From Actinokineospora fastidiosa (GTDB taxonomy: Bacteria; Actinomycetota; Actinomycetes; Mycobacteriales; Pseudonocardiaceae), in NCBI RefSeq assembly GCF_014648415.1, contig NZ_BMRB01000005.1, positions 308,938-372,937 on the forward strand: a stretch of 64,000 bases of DNA, in the 5' to 3' direction. This document shows, in pieces, positions 46,067 through 53,920 of this stretch (position 1 is its first letter; the number at the start of each line of letters is the position of its first letter). Position numbers and translations under genes: made by a program. The notes under the pieces were generated by a model. It was not told the origin of the DNA and did not search any database. It was given only the letters and a program-made list of their open reading frames with translations.

Positions 46067-48070
46067 ATGACGAACACGGACGACCCCTACCTCTGGCTGG
46101 AGGGTGTGACCGACACCGACGCCCTCGCCTGGGTCCGGGAGCGCAACGCCGAGACCACGGCCGCGCTCACCGACGGCGCGCGGTTCGCCGCGATCGAGCG
46201 GGAGATCCGGGAGGTGCTCGACGCCGACGACCGCATCCCGTACCCGCGCAGGCGCGGCGAGTACCTCTACAACTTCTGGCAGGACGCCGAGAACCCCCGC
46301 GGCGTCTGGCGGCGCACGACCCCGGAGTCCTTCCGCACCGACTCCCCGGAGTGGGAGGTGCTGCTCGACGTGGACGCGCTCGGCGCGGCCGAGGGCGAGA
46401 ACTGGGTGTGGAAGGGCGCGAGCGTGCTGCGCCCGGACTACCACCTGGCCCTGGTGGAGCTCTCCCGCGGCGGCGCGGACGCCACCGTCGTCCGCGAGTT
46501 CGACCTGCGCACCCGCGAGTTCGTCACCGACGGCTTCGTCCTCCCCGAGGCCAAGACCCGCATCGGCTGGATCGACGCCGACCACGTCTACGTCGGCACC
46601 GACTTCGGCGAGGGCTCGCTGACCACCTCCGGCTACGCCCGGGTCATGAAGCGCTGGCGGCGCGGGACCCCGGTCGAGGAGGCCGAGGTGGTGTTCGAGG
46701 GCAAGCCGGAGGACGTCAGCGCCTTCGCCTACCGCGACCACACCCCCGGTTTCGTGCGCGACTTCGTCGGCCGCTCCCCGGACTTCTTCACCAGCGAGGA
46801 GTTCCTGCTCAAGCCCAACGGCGACCTCGTGCGCATCGAGGTGCCGGACGACGCGTCGACGTCGGTGCACCGGGAGTGGCTGCTGATCCACCCGCGCACG
46901 GCGTGGACGGTCGGCGACACCACCTACCCCGCGGGCTCGCTGCTGGCCACCGACTTCGACGCCTTCCTGGCGGGCGGGCGCGAGATCGCGGTCGTCTTCG
47001 AGCCGGACGCGCACACGTCGCTGCAGGGCTGGTCGTGGACGAGGAACCACCTGATCCTCACCGAACTGCGCGACGTCAAGACCCGGCTCGAGGTGCTGAC
47101 GCCGGGCGAGTGGACGCGCGCGGAGCTGCCCGGCGCGCCCGAGGTCGGCTCGGCGCACATCATCGACACCGACCCGGACGCCGACGACGAGTACTTCCTC
47201 GACTCCAGCGGCTACCTGCAGCCGACCACGCTGATCCACGGCACGGTCGGCGGGACCGCCGAGGTCGTCAAGCAGGCCCCCGCGCTGTTCGACACCGACG
47301 GCCTCACCGTCGAGCAGCACTTCGCCACCTCCGACGACGGCACGAAGGTCCCCTACTTCGTGGTGTCGGACGGCACCCCCGGCCCGACCCTGCTCTACGG
47401 CTACGGCGGCTTCGAGGTCTCGCTGACCCCCGGCTACAACGCGGCCATGGGCCGCGCGTGGCTCGCGCGCGGCGGGACCTACGTGGTGGCCAACATCCGC
47501 GGCGGCGGCGAGTACGGGCCCGACTGGCACCGCGCCGCGCTGCGGGAGAACCGGATGCGCGCCTACGAGGACTTCGCGTCGGTGGCCCGCGACCTGGTCG
47601 CCCGCGGCGTGACGCCGCCGGGCAGGCTGGCGATGCAGGGCGGCAGCAACGGCGGTCTGCTCGCGGGCGTCATGCTGACCCGCTACCCGGAGCTGTTCGG
47701 CGCGGTCGTGTGCCAGGTGCCGCTGCTCGACATGAGCCGCTACCACGTGCTGCTCGCGGGCGCGTCCTGGATGGCCGAGTGGGGCGACCCCGACGACCCG
47801 GCCGACTGGTCGTACCTGCGGGAGTACTCGCCGTACCACTTGGTCCAAAGTGGACGCGAGTACCCGCCGGTGCTGTTCGTCACGTCGACCCGCGACGACC
47901 GGGTGCACCCCGGGCACGCCCGCAAGATGGCCGCGCGCATGCGCGAGCAGGGGCACGCGCCGATGTACTACGAGAACATCGAGGGCGGCCACGGCGCCGC
48001 GGCCGACAACGCGCAGCGCGCCTTCATGTCCGCCCTGGCTTGGGAGTTCCTGCTGCGTTCGTTGTCGTAG
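46067..48070 (+). CDS. Prolyl oligopeptidase family serine peptidase (S9A)
   Basis: The 667-residue protein has the N-terminal DPYLWLEGVTDTDALAWVRE typical of S9A enzymes and a propeller domain (about residues 75-400). The catalytic alpha/beta hydrolase domain has Ser near 526 in QGGSNGGLLAG, Asp near 609 in TSTRDDRVHPGH and His near 640 in IEGGHGA. No signal peptide is visible, so it is cytosolic. It cleaves short proline-containing peptides. ATG 46067 has only a weak ribosome site. Confidence 0.92.
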   Translation: MTNTDDPYLWLEGVTDTDALAWVRERNAETTAALTDGARFAAIEREIREVLDADDRIPYPRRRGEYLYNFWQDAENPRGVWRRTTPESFRTDSPEWEVLLDVDALGAAEGENWVWKGASVLRPDYHLALVELSRGGADATVVREFDLRTREFVTDGFVLPEAKTRIGWIDADHVYVGTDFGEGSLTTSGYARVMKRWRRGTPVEEAEVVFEGKPEDVSAFAYRDHTPGFVRDFVGRSPDFFTSEEFLLKPNGDLVRIEVPDDASTSVHREWLLIHPRTAWTVGDTTYPAGSLLATDFDAFLAGGREIAVVFEPDAHTSLQGWSWTRNHLILTELRDVKTRLEVLTPGEWTRAELPGAPEVGSAHIIDTDPDADDEYFLDSSGYLQPTTLIHGTVGGTAEVVKQAPALFDTDGLTVEQHFATSDDGTKVPYFVVSDGTPGPTLLYGYGGFEVSLTPGYNAAMGRAWLARGGTYVVANIRGGGEYGPDWHRAALRENRMRAYEDFASVARDLVARGVTPPGRLAMQGGSNGGLLAGVMLTRYPELFGAVVCQVPLLDMSRYHVLLAGASWMAEWGDPDDPADWSYLREYSPYHLVQSGREYPPVLFVTSTRDDRVHPGHARKMAARMREQGHAPMYYENIEGGHGAAADNAQRAFMSALAWEFLLRSLS

Positions 48071-48091
48071 CCGCTGGGTACAGTCACCGGC

Positions 48092-51070
48092 GTGTTGGCG
48101 TTGCACTGCCTCGGCACGGCCGACGGCCAGGTCGTGCTCTGGGCCGAGGACTCCGCGCGGCCCGATCGCCGACCGGGCAAGGCCGCGCGGGGCGCCGTCG
48201 AGCACCCGTTCGCGGTCCCGGGCGCCGAACTCGCCGAGCGCCTGGGCGTCGAGGGGACGGAGCTGACGGTGCGGGCACTGCTGCCGTCGCACCCGTCGGC
48301 CCCGCTGCCCTCGCCGGAGCTGGTGCGCGACCCGCTGGCGACGGCGGCCGCCCAGCGCGGCGCCGTGCGGCTGCGGCCGTGGCTGGTCGGCGGGCTGGCC
48401 ACCACGGCCGCCGTGCCCGAGCCCGACGACGTCCGCCTCGGCGCGAGCGCGCGCTACCTGGCCGCGCTGCGGGAGTTCGCCGAGGACCTGGTCGGCCGGG
48501 GCCGGGTGCTGCCCGCGGTGACGTCGTCCGGCCATGCCCGGTGGCGGCCCGCGCCCACCGGGGCGGACTCCGCGCGGCTGGCCCGGCTGCGCGAGGCCAT
48601 GCCGCCCGCGCTGCGCGCGCAGCAGGTCGGCGGCGACGGCCTGCCCGCGGGCACCGTGCTCAGCTCGGTCCTGGACACCCTGGTCGACACGATCGCCCGG
48701 CAGCGCATCGGCGATCTCGACCTCGCGCCCGGCGGCCTGGTCGGCGACCAGGCGGCCGCCGTCACGCACGCGCTGCTCTCGGGCCTGTCCGGCGACCCGA
48801 CCATGGGCACGCCCGCCCTGCCGACCGAACGGCTGGCGAGCGCGCTCACCACGTGGCGGGCGAGCGCCGCGCACGACGGCCCGGTGCGCGCGTGCTTCCG
48901 GCTGCACTCCCCCGACGGCGACGAGACCTGGGCCGTGGAGTTCCTGCTCCAGGCCGCCGACGACCCCAGCGTGCTGGTGCCCGCCAGCGAGGTCTGGAAC
49001 GGCGGGCCGAACGTGCTGCGCCGCTGGGTCGCCCAGCCTGCCGACCTGCTGCTGGCCGAGCTGGGACGGGCGGGCCGGATCATCCCGGAGATCGACGACG
49101 CCCTGCACGACACGCACCCGACCGGCCTCGCGCTCGACACCGCGGGCGCGCACGCGTTCCTCACCCGCGCGGGCGAGCTGGACCAGGCCGGGTTCGGCGT
49201 CCTGCTGCCGTCGTGGTGGCAGACCGCGGCCGCCGAGGTCGGGCTCAAGCTGACCACCACCAGCCCGGGCACGCCGGGCGTGGTCTCCGGCAAGAGCGGG
49301 ATGGGCCGCGACGAGCTGGTCCAGTACCGCTGGGACATGGCCGTCGGCGAGTCCACGCTCACCGCGGCCGAGCTGAAGGCGCTGGCCGACGCGAAGGTGC
49401 CCCTGGTGCGGGTGCGCGGCCGGTGGGTGCACCTCGACCAGCGCAGGCTCGCCGCCGGTCTGGAGTTCATCCGGCGCTCGGCGGAGGGCAGCACGAGCGC
49501 GGGCAACATCATGGCGCTGGCCGCGCTGCCGCCCGACGACCCGCTGCTGCCCGCGCCCGTGGTCGGCATCGACGGCGACGGCTGGCTCGCCGACCTGCTC
49601 AACGGCCGCATGGAGGCTCGGCTCGAACCGGTGAAGGCGCCCGCCGGGTTCGGCGCGGACCTGCGGCCGTACCAGGAGCGCGGCCTGGCCTGGATGGCCT
49701 TCCTCGACCGGCTGGGCATGGGCGCGTGCCTCGCCGACGACATGGGCCTGGGCAAGACGGTGCAGCTGCTGGCGCTGGAGGCGCTGGCCCGCGCCGACGC
49801 CGAGCGCCCGCCGACGCTGCTGGTCTGCCCGATGTCGCTGGTCGGCAACTGGCAGCGGGAGGCCGCCAAGTTCGCCCCCGACCTGCGCGTGCACGTCCAC
49901 CACGGAAGCAGCCGGGGCAGGCTCGACGAGGTCGACGCCGACCTGGTGATCACCACCTACAACCTGCTCGCCCGCGACAGCGCCCGGTTCGCCGAGCGCG
50001 AGTGGGACCGCGTGGTGCTGGACGAGGCGCAGAACATCAAGAACAGCGCCTCCCGGCAGTCCCGCGCCGCGCGGTCGATCCCGGCCCGCCACCGGATCGC
50101 GCTGACCGGGACGCCGGTGGAGAACCGGCTGGCGGAGCTGTGGTCCATCATGGACTTCGCCAACCCCGGCCTGCTCGGGTCCGTGCACCGGTTCCGGGCG
50201 CGCTTCGCCGTGCCGATCGAGCGCTACCACGACGAGGACGCCGCCACCCGGCTGCGGCGGGTCACCGGGCCGTTCGTGCTGCGCCGCGTCAAGACCGACC
50301 CGACGATCATCAGCGACCTGCCCGACAAGGTCGAGATGAAGCAGCTGTGCAACCTCACCGCCGAGCAGGCCTCGCTCTACCAGGCCGTCGTCGACGACAT
50401 GCTGCTCAAAGTGGACGAGTCCGAAGGCGTGCAGCGCAAGGGCCTGGTGCTGTCGACGATCACCCGGCTCAAGCAGGTGTGCAACCACCCGGCCCAGTAC
50501 CTCGGCGACGGCTCGCGCATCGCCGGTCGCTCCGGCAAGCTCGCCCGGCTGGAGGAGACGCTGGAGGAGGTCATCGCCGACGGCGACAAGGCGCTGGTGT
50601 TCACCCAGTTCGCCGCGTTCGGCGGGATGCTGGTGCCGCACCTGGCCGCGCGGTTCGACACCGAGGTGCTGTTCCTGCACGGCGGTGTCGCCAAAGCGCG
50701 GCGGGACGCCATGGTCGAGCGGTTCCAGTCCGGCGACGGGCCCTCGATCTTCCTGCTGTCGCTCAAGGCGGGCGGCACCGGCCTGACGCTGACCGCCGCC
50801 AACCACGTCATCCACCTGGACCGGTGGTGGAACCCGGCGGTGGAGGACCAGGCCACCGACCGGGCCTTCCGCATCGGCCAGCGCCGCGACGTCCAGGTGC
50901 GCAAGCTGATGTGCATCGGCACGCTGGAGGAGAAGATCGACGCGATGATCGAGCGCAAGAAGGCGCTCGCGCGGCTCGCCGTCGGCACCGGTGAGGACTG
51001 GCTGACGGAGCTGTCGACCGAGGAGCTGCGCGAGGTCGTCTCGCTGTCCGCGGAGGTCGTCATTGAGTGA
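48092..51070 (+). CDS. SNF2-family DEAD/DEAH-box helicase with DUF3670-like N-terminus
   Basis: The 992-residue protein has an N-terminal helicase-associated region of about 500 residues and a SNF2/Rad54-type translocase core. Walker A is DDMGLGKTVQLLAL (near residue 548), the DEAH-type box is LDEAQNIK (near 641) and TGTPVENRL is motif III. The C-terminal lobe has LSLKAGGTGLTLTAANHVIH and WWNPAVEDQATDRAFRIGQ (near 910). These bacterial SNF2 proteins are usually encoded next to a SWIM protein, as here. They are thought to act on DNA-protein complexes. GTG 48092 lies 22 bases after the peptidase stop. Confidence 0.92.
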   Translation: MLALHCLGTADGQVVLWAEDSARPDRRPGKAARGAVEHPFAVPGAELAERLGVEGTELTVRALLPSHPSAPLPSPELVRDPLATAAAQRGAVRLRPWLVGGLATTAAVPEPDDVRLGASARYLAALREFAEDLVGRGRVLPAVTSSGHARWRPAPTGADSARLARLREAMPPALRAQQVGGDGLPAGTVLSSVLDTLVDTIARQRIGDLDLAPGGLVGDQAAAVTHALLSGLSGDPTMGTPALPTERLASALTTWRASAAHDGPVRACFRLHSPDGDETWAVEFLLQAADDPSVLVPASEVWNGGPNVLRRWVAQPADLLLAELGRAGRIIPEIDDALHDTHPTGLALDTAGAHAFLTRAGELDQAGFGVLLPSWWQTAAAEVGLKLTTTSPGTPGVVSGKSGMGRDELVQYRWDMAVGESTLTAAELKALADAKVPLVRVRGRWVHLDQRRLAAGLEFIRRSAEGSTSAGNIMALAALPPDDPLLPAPVVGIDGDGWLADLLNGRMEARLEPVKAPAGFGADLRPYQERGLAWMAFLDRLGMGACLADDMGLGKTVQLLALEALARADAERPPTLLVCPMSLVGNWQREAAKFAPDLRVHVHHGSSRGRLDEVDADLVITTYNLLARDSARFAEREWDRVVLDEAQNIKNSASRQSRAARSIPARHRIALTGTPVENRLAELWSIMDFANPGLLGSVHRFRARFAVPIERYHDEDAATRLRRVTGPFVLRRVKTDPTIISDLPDKVEMKQLCNLTAEQASLYQAVVDDMLLKVDESEGVQRKGLVLSTITRLKQVCNHPAQYLGDGSRIAGRSGKLARLEETLEEVIADGDKALVFTQFAAFGGMLVPHLAARFDTEVLFLHGGVAKARRDAMVERFQSGDGPSIFLLSLKAGGTGLTLTAANHVIHLDRWWNPAVEDQATDRAFRIGQRRDVQVRKLMCIGTLEEKIDAMIERKKALARLAVGTGEDWLTELSTEELREVVSLSAEVVIE

Positions 51071-51878
51071 GGACGAGTGGTGGCGCGACGCGCCCACCCG
51101 CACGATCAAGGTCGAGAACGGCCTGCGCGCCCGCAGCACGCGCGGCGACATCGCGCGCACGTGGTGGTCGCGGCGGTTCATCGAGGTGCTGGAGGAGCTC
51201 GGCCTCGGCGGCAGGCTGGAGCGCGGCAAGCGCTACGCCCGGCAGGGGCAGGTCGTGAGCATGTCGCTGTCGCCGAGCATCGTCGTCGCCACCGTGCAGG
51301 GCTCGCGACCGGCGCCGTACCGGGTCAAGATCGGGGTCAAGGCCTTCACCGCCGACCAGTGGGCGCAGGTGGAGCAAGCGCTTGCGGGGCGGGCGCTGTA
51401 CCTGGCCAAGCTGCTCGCGGGCGAGATGCCGACCGGGATCGAGGAGGTGTTCGAGGGCATCGGGCTGCGGCTGTTCCCGAACTCCTTCGCCGAGTTCTCC
51501 ATGGAGTGCTCGTGCCCGGACTGGGAGGTGCCGTGCAAGCACCTCGCGGCGACCTGCTACCTGCTCGCCGAGTCCTTCGACACCGACCCGTTCGAGATCC
51601 TGGCCTGGCGCGGGCGGTCCCGCCAGGACCTGCTCGACAGCCTGCGCGCCCGTCGCGGCGGACCCGCGGTGGCCCCCGAACCGGGCCCCGACCCGCTGCC
51701 GGACGACCCGGCCGCGTTCTGGGCAGCGGGCTCGGTGCCGCCCGCGCCCGCGCCGCCCGCCCCGGGCGCGCCGGGGGCCGTGCTCGACCGGCTTGACCCG
51801 CTGCCGGTGCTGCTGCGGGGCAGGCCGCTGACGGAGTACCTGCGCCCCGCGTACCGGGCGTTCGCGGAGGAAGCGTGA
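51063..51878 (+). CDS. SWIM zinc-finger protein
   Basis: The 271-residue protein has the SWIM zinc motif CSCPDWEVPCKHLAA (residues about 149-163), following the family N-terminal WWSRRFIEVLEELGLGGRLERG (two blocks). The C-terminal 90 residues are Pro-rich with a short conserved end (LPVLLRGRPLTEYLRPAYRAF). The start is a TTG overlapping the SNF2 stop by eight bases; no ATG or GTG in this frame fits as well. SWIM domains bind DNA or protein, and the tight overlap indicates a complex with the SNF2 helicase. Confidence 0.88.
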   Translation: MSEDEWWRDAPTRTIKVENGLRARSTRGDIARTWWSRRFIEVLEELGLGGRLERGKRYARQGQVVSMSLSPSIVVATVQGSRPAPYRVKIGVKAFTADQWAQVEQALAGRALYLAKLLAGEMPTGIEEVFEGIGLRLFPNSFAEFSMECSCPDWEVPCKHLAATCYLLAESFDTDPFEILAWRGRSRQDLLDSLRARRGGPAVAPEPGPDPLPDDPAAFWAAGSVPPAPAPPAPGAPGAVLDRLDPLPVLLRGRPLTEYLRPAYRAFAEEA

Positions 51879-52957
51879 CGGCACTGTCGACGCGGGTGCG
51901 CGTCATCGCCGAGGAACTGGTGCGCCGCAAGGGAACCGTCGCGCCCATCGACGTGCTGACCGGGCTGGGGTGGCTGTCGGCGCGGACGGTGGAGTCGTGG
52001 CGGCAGGGCCGCGTGCCCCGACTGGACGCGGTCGCCGCCGTACCGCCCGAACGGCTCGCGGAGGCGGTCGGACTGTTGCGCGAGTGGGCGTCGGCGCGCG
52101 GGCTCCATTCGTCCGAAGTGGACTACGTCGCCGCCACGCTGGACGCGCGGCCCCTGCGCTTCGGCGACGACGACCGGCCGTTCCGCACGCATTGGACCGA
52201 CCCCGACCTCTCCCCCGCCCGGCGCGCCCGGATCGAGGCTAAGGCGAAGGCCGTGCCGGACCCGGTCGCGCTGCGGCCGGACAAGCGCTGGCACTGCTCG
52301 CTGTGCCGGGAGACCGGCGACTTCCACTTCGTCGAGGACGACCTGCCGGTCTGCCTGGCCTGCGCGGACATGGACCACCTCGTGTTCCTGCCGTCCGGGG
52401 ACGCGGCGCTGACCCGGCGGGCGCGCGCGGCCAGCGGGCTCGCCGCGGTGGTCATGACCTGGCACAAGCCGCGCAAACGCTTCATCAGGTGCGGCACCCT
52501 GGTCGAACGGGCCGCGCTGGAGACCGCCGAGGAGCAGTGCCTGGCCGACGAGGACGCGCGCGAGCGCAGGCGCGTCCGCGACCGGGCCCGCCGCGAGCTG
52601 CAGGACCTCGCGTTCACCGCGGCCTTCTCGGACCGGATCGCGGAGCTGTTCCCCGGCCTGGCCGCGGCCCGCGCCCAGGCGATCGCCGAGCACGCGAGCG
52701 TGCGCAGCAGCGGCCGGGTCGGCCGCTCGGCGGCGGGGCAGGCGCTGGACGAGCACGCCGTCACGCTGGCCGTCGTCGCCGCCATCCGGCACGAGGAGAC
52801 CGACTACGACGCGATGCTCATGGCCGGGGTGCCGCGCGCGGTCGCGCGCGAGCGCATCCGGGAGAGGGTGGACGCGGTGCTGACCCGCTGGCGTCAGGCG
52901 ACGCTGGACGGCGACGCCGACCAGGTGTCGCAGTCGGCGGTGGACTCGCCCGCATAG
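51875..52957 (+). CDS. DUF2293 domain-containing protein
   Basis: The 360-residue protein has three recognisable parts. A helix-turn-helix-like N-terminus (WLSARTVESWRQGRVPRLDA) comes first. The middle has a zinc-ribbon-like cluster (HCSLCRETG and VCLACADMDH). The C-terminal DUF2293 domain has AFSDRIAELFPGLAAARAQAIAEHAS and VAAIRHEETDYDAMLMAGVPRAVARERIRE (shown as blocks). It overlaps the SWIM gene by four bases, forming a three-gene operon with the SNF2 helicase. Function is unknown; nucleic-acid binding is suggested by the zinc cluster. Its tail overlaps the convergent metallopeptidase gene by 64 bases. Confidence 0.8.
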   Translation: MTALSTRVRVIAEELVRRKGTVAPIDVLTGLGWLSARTVESWRQGRVPRLDAVAAVPPERLAEAVGLLREWASARGLHSSEVDYVAATLDARPLRFGDDDRPFRTHWTDPDLSPARRARIEAKAKAVPDPVALRPDKRWHCSLCRETGDFHFVEDDLPVCLACADMDHLVFLPSGDAALTRRARAASGLAAVVMTWHKPRKRFIRCGTLVERAALETAEEQCLADEDARERRRVRDRARRELQDLAFTAAFSDRIAELFPGLAAARAQAIAEHASVRSSGRVGRSAAGQALDEHAVTLAVVAAIRHEETDYDAMLMAGVPRAVARERIRERVDAVLTRWRQATLDGDADQVSQSAVDSPA

Positions 52958-53817
52958 CCCGCCTTCGCCCAGAGCAGCTGGTTGTTGGCGCTGCCGTGGC
53001 TGTCGGAGTCCTCGACGTAGGCGAACCCGGCCACGGCGGCCTCGGCGGTGTCGGCGTCGATGTCCCCGCGATCCCGGGCGGCGGCGAGGAACAGCCCGGC
53101 GAAGCAGTTGGCCTGCAGCTCGACCCGGCGGGACAGCTCCAGCTCCTCCTGCTCCTCCGCGGCCCGCTCCCGCCGCTCGGCGGTGCCGAGGATGCCAGCG
53201 AGCGCCTGCACGTGGTGGCCGTACTCGTGGGCGAGGACGGCCAGGTGCAGGCCCGCGTCGTCGGCGGCGTCGTCGAGCAGCCGGGCGCGCGGCATGGAGA
53301 TGACCTCGTCGCCGGCGCAGTAGAAGGCGACCGCCTCGTCCTCGTCGGGCGCGAACCCGCACTCGCCGCGGGGGTTGTCCGCCACGGTCAGCTCGGGCGA
53401 GCGGACGGGCTTGCCTGCCGCCTCCAGCGGCTTGGCCCAGGCCTGGTCGAGGCAGCCGATGGCCTGGCGGTAGTACGCCTCCAGCCCGGCCGAGTCCGTC
53501 CTGAGCTCGGGGAGGTCGCACGCGACCTGCGCCAACGGCGAGCCGGGGCGCATCAGCGGATTGCGCGCGAGCGTGTCGAGCGTCGCCTGCGCCTGCCCCT
53601 CCTTGGGCACGACCTCCGCGTCGACCGAGGTCGCGTACCCGTGGACGAGGGTGGTGAACCCTCCCGAGCTGGCCCGCCCGACCACCGCGATGAGCAGCAC
53701 CCCGACGAGCACCATGGCGAAGATCGCCACCAACGCGAACGGCGAGTTGCGCCGCTCCGGCCCCGCCTGGACCACCTGCACGGGCGCGATCGGCCGCCAC
53801 CCGCCCGGATCACTCAT
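52894..53817 (-). CDS. Membrane-anchored neutral zinc metallopeptidase
   Basis: The 307-residue protein has a cytoplasmic N-terminus of about 25 residues, one membrane helix (SPFALVAIFAMVLVGVLLIAVV) and an outer catalytic domain. The zinc motif is HEYGHHVQ (near residue 195-202), with RVELQANCFAGL downstream supplying the third ligand, as in the YpfJ-like neutral zinc metallopeptidase family. Cysteine-rich segments (QVACDLPEL, AIGCLDQAW, GECGFAPD) suggest disulfides. ATG 53817 is the start. The 3' end overlaps the DUF2293 gene by 64 bases, unusually long for this window. Confidence 0.9.
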   Translation of the reverse strand: MSDPGGWRPIAPVQVVQAGPERRNSPFALVAIFAMVLVGVLLIAVVGRASSGGFTTLVHGYATSVDAEVVPKEGQAQATLDTLARNPLMRPGSPLAQVACDLPELRTDSAGLEAYYRQAIGCLDQAWAKPLEAAGKPVRSPELTVADNPRGECGFAPDEDEAVAFYCAGDEVISMPRARLLDDAADDAGLHLAVLAHEYGHHVQALAGILGTAERRERAAEEQEELELSRRVELQANCFAGLFLAAARDRGDIDADTAEAAVAGFAYVEDSDSHGSANNQLLWAKAGYAGESTADCDTWSASPSSVA

Positions 53818-53880
53818 CCCTCACCCCCAGGCCCGATCGGGGAATCCTACTAGGTCCCGAGGACGACGAGCGCACGAGAA

Positions 53881-53909
53881 AGGGGGAGCCCGACCAGCGG
53901 ACTCCCCCT
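53881..53909 (-). terminator. nrdJ terminator
   Basis: AGGGGGAG (53881-53888) pairs with CTCCCCCT (53902-53909), with GAA/TTC continuing the stem across a bulged base. It lies about 12 bases past the minus-strand nrdJ stop. Confidence 0.65.
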
Positions 53910-53920
53910 CTTCGCGACGG

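Noticed and set aside
46019..51229. Minus-strand open frame of 1,736 codons over the prolyl oligopeptidase and SNF2 genes
   Set aside because: Composition is not protein-like and both covered genes have full catalytic motifs on the plus strand.
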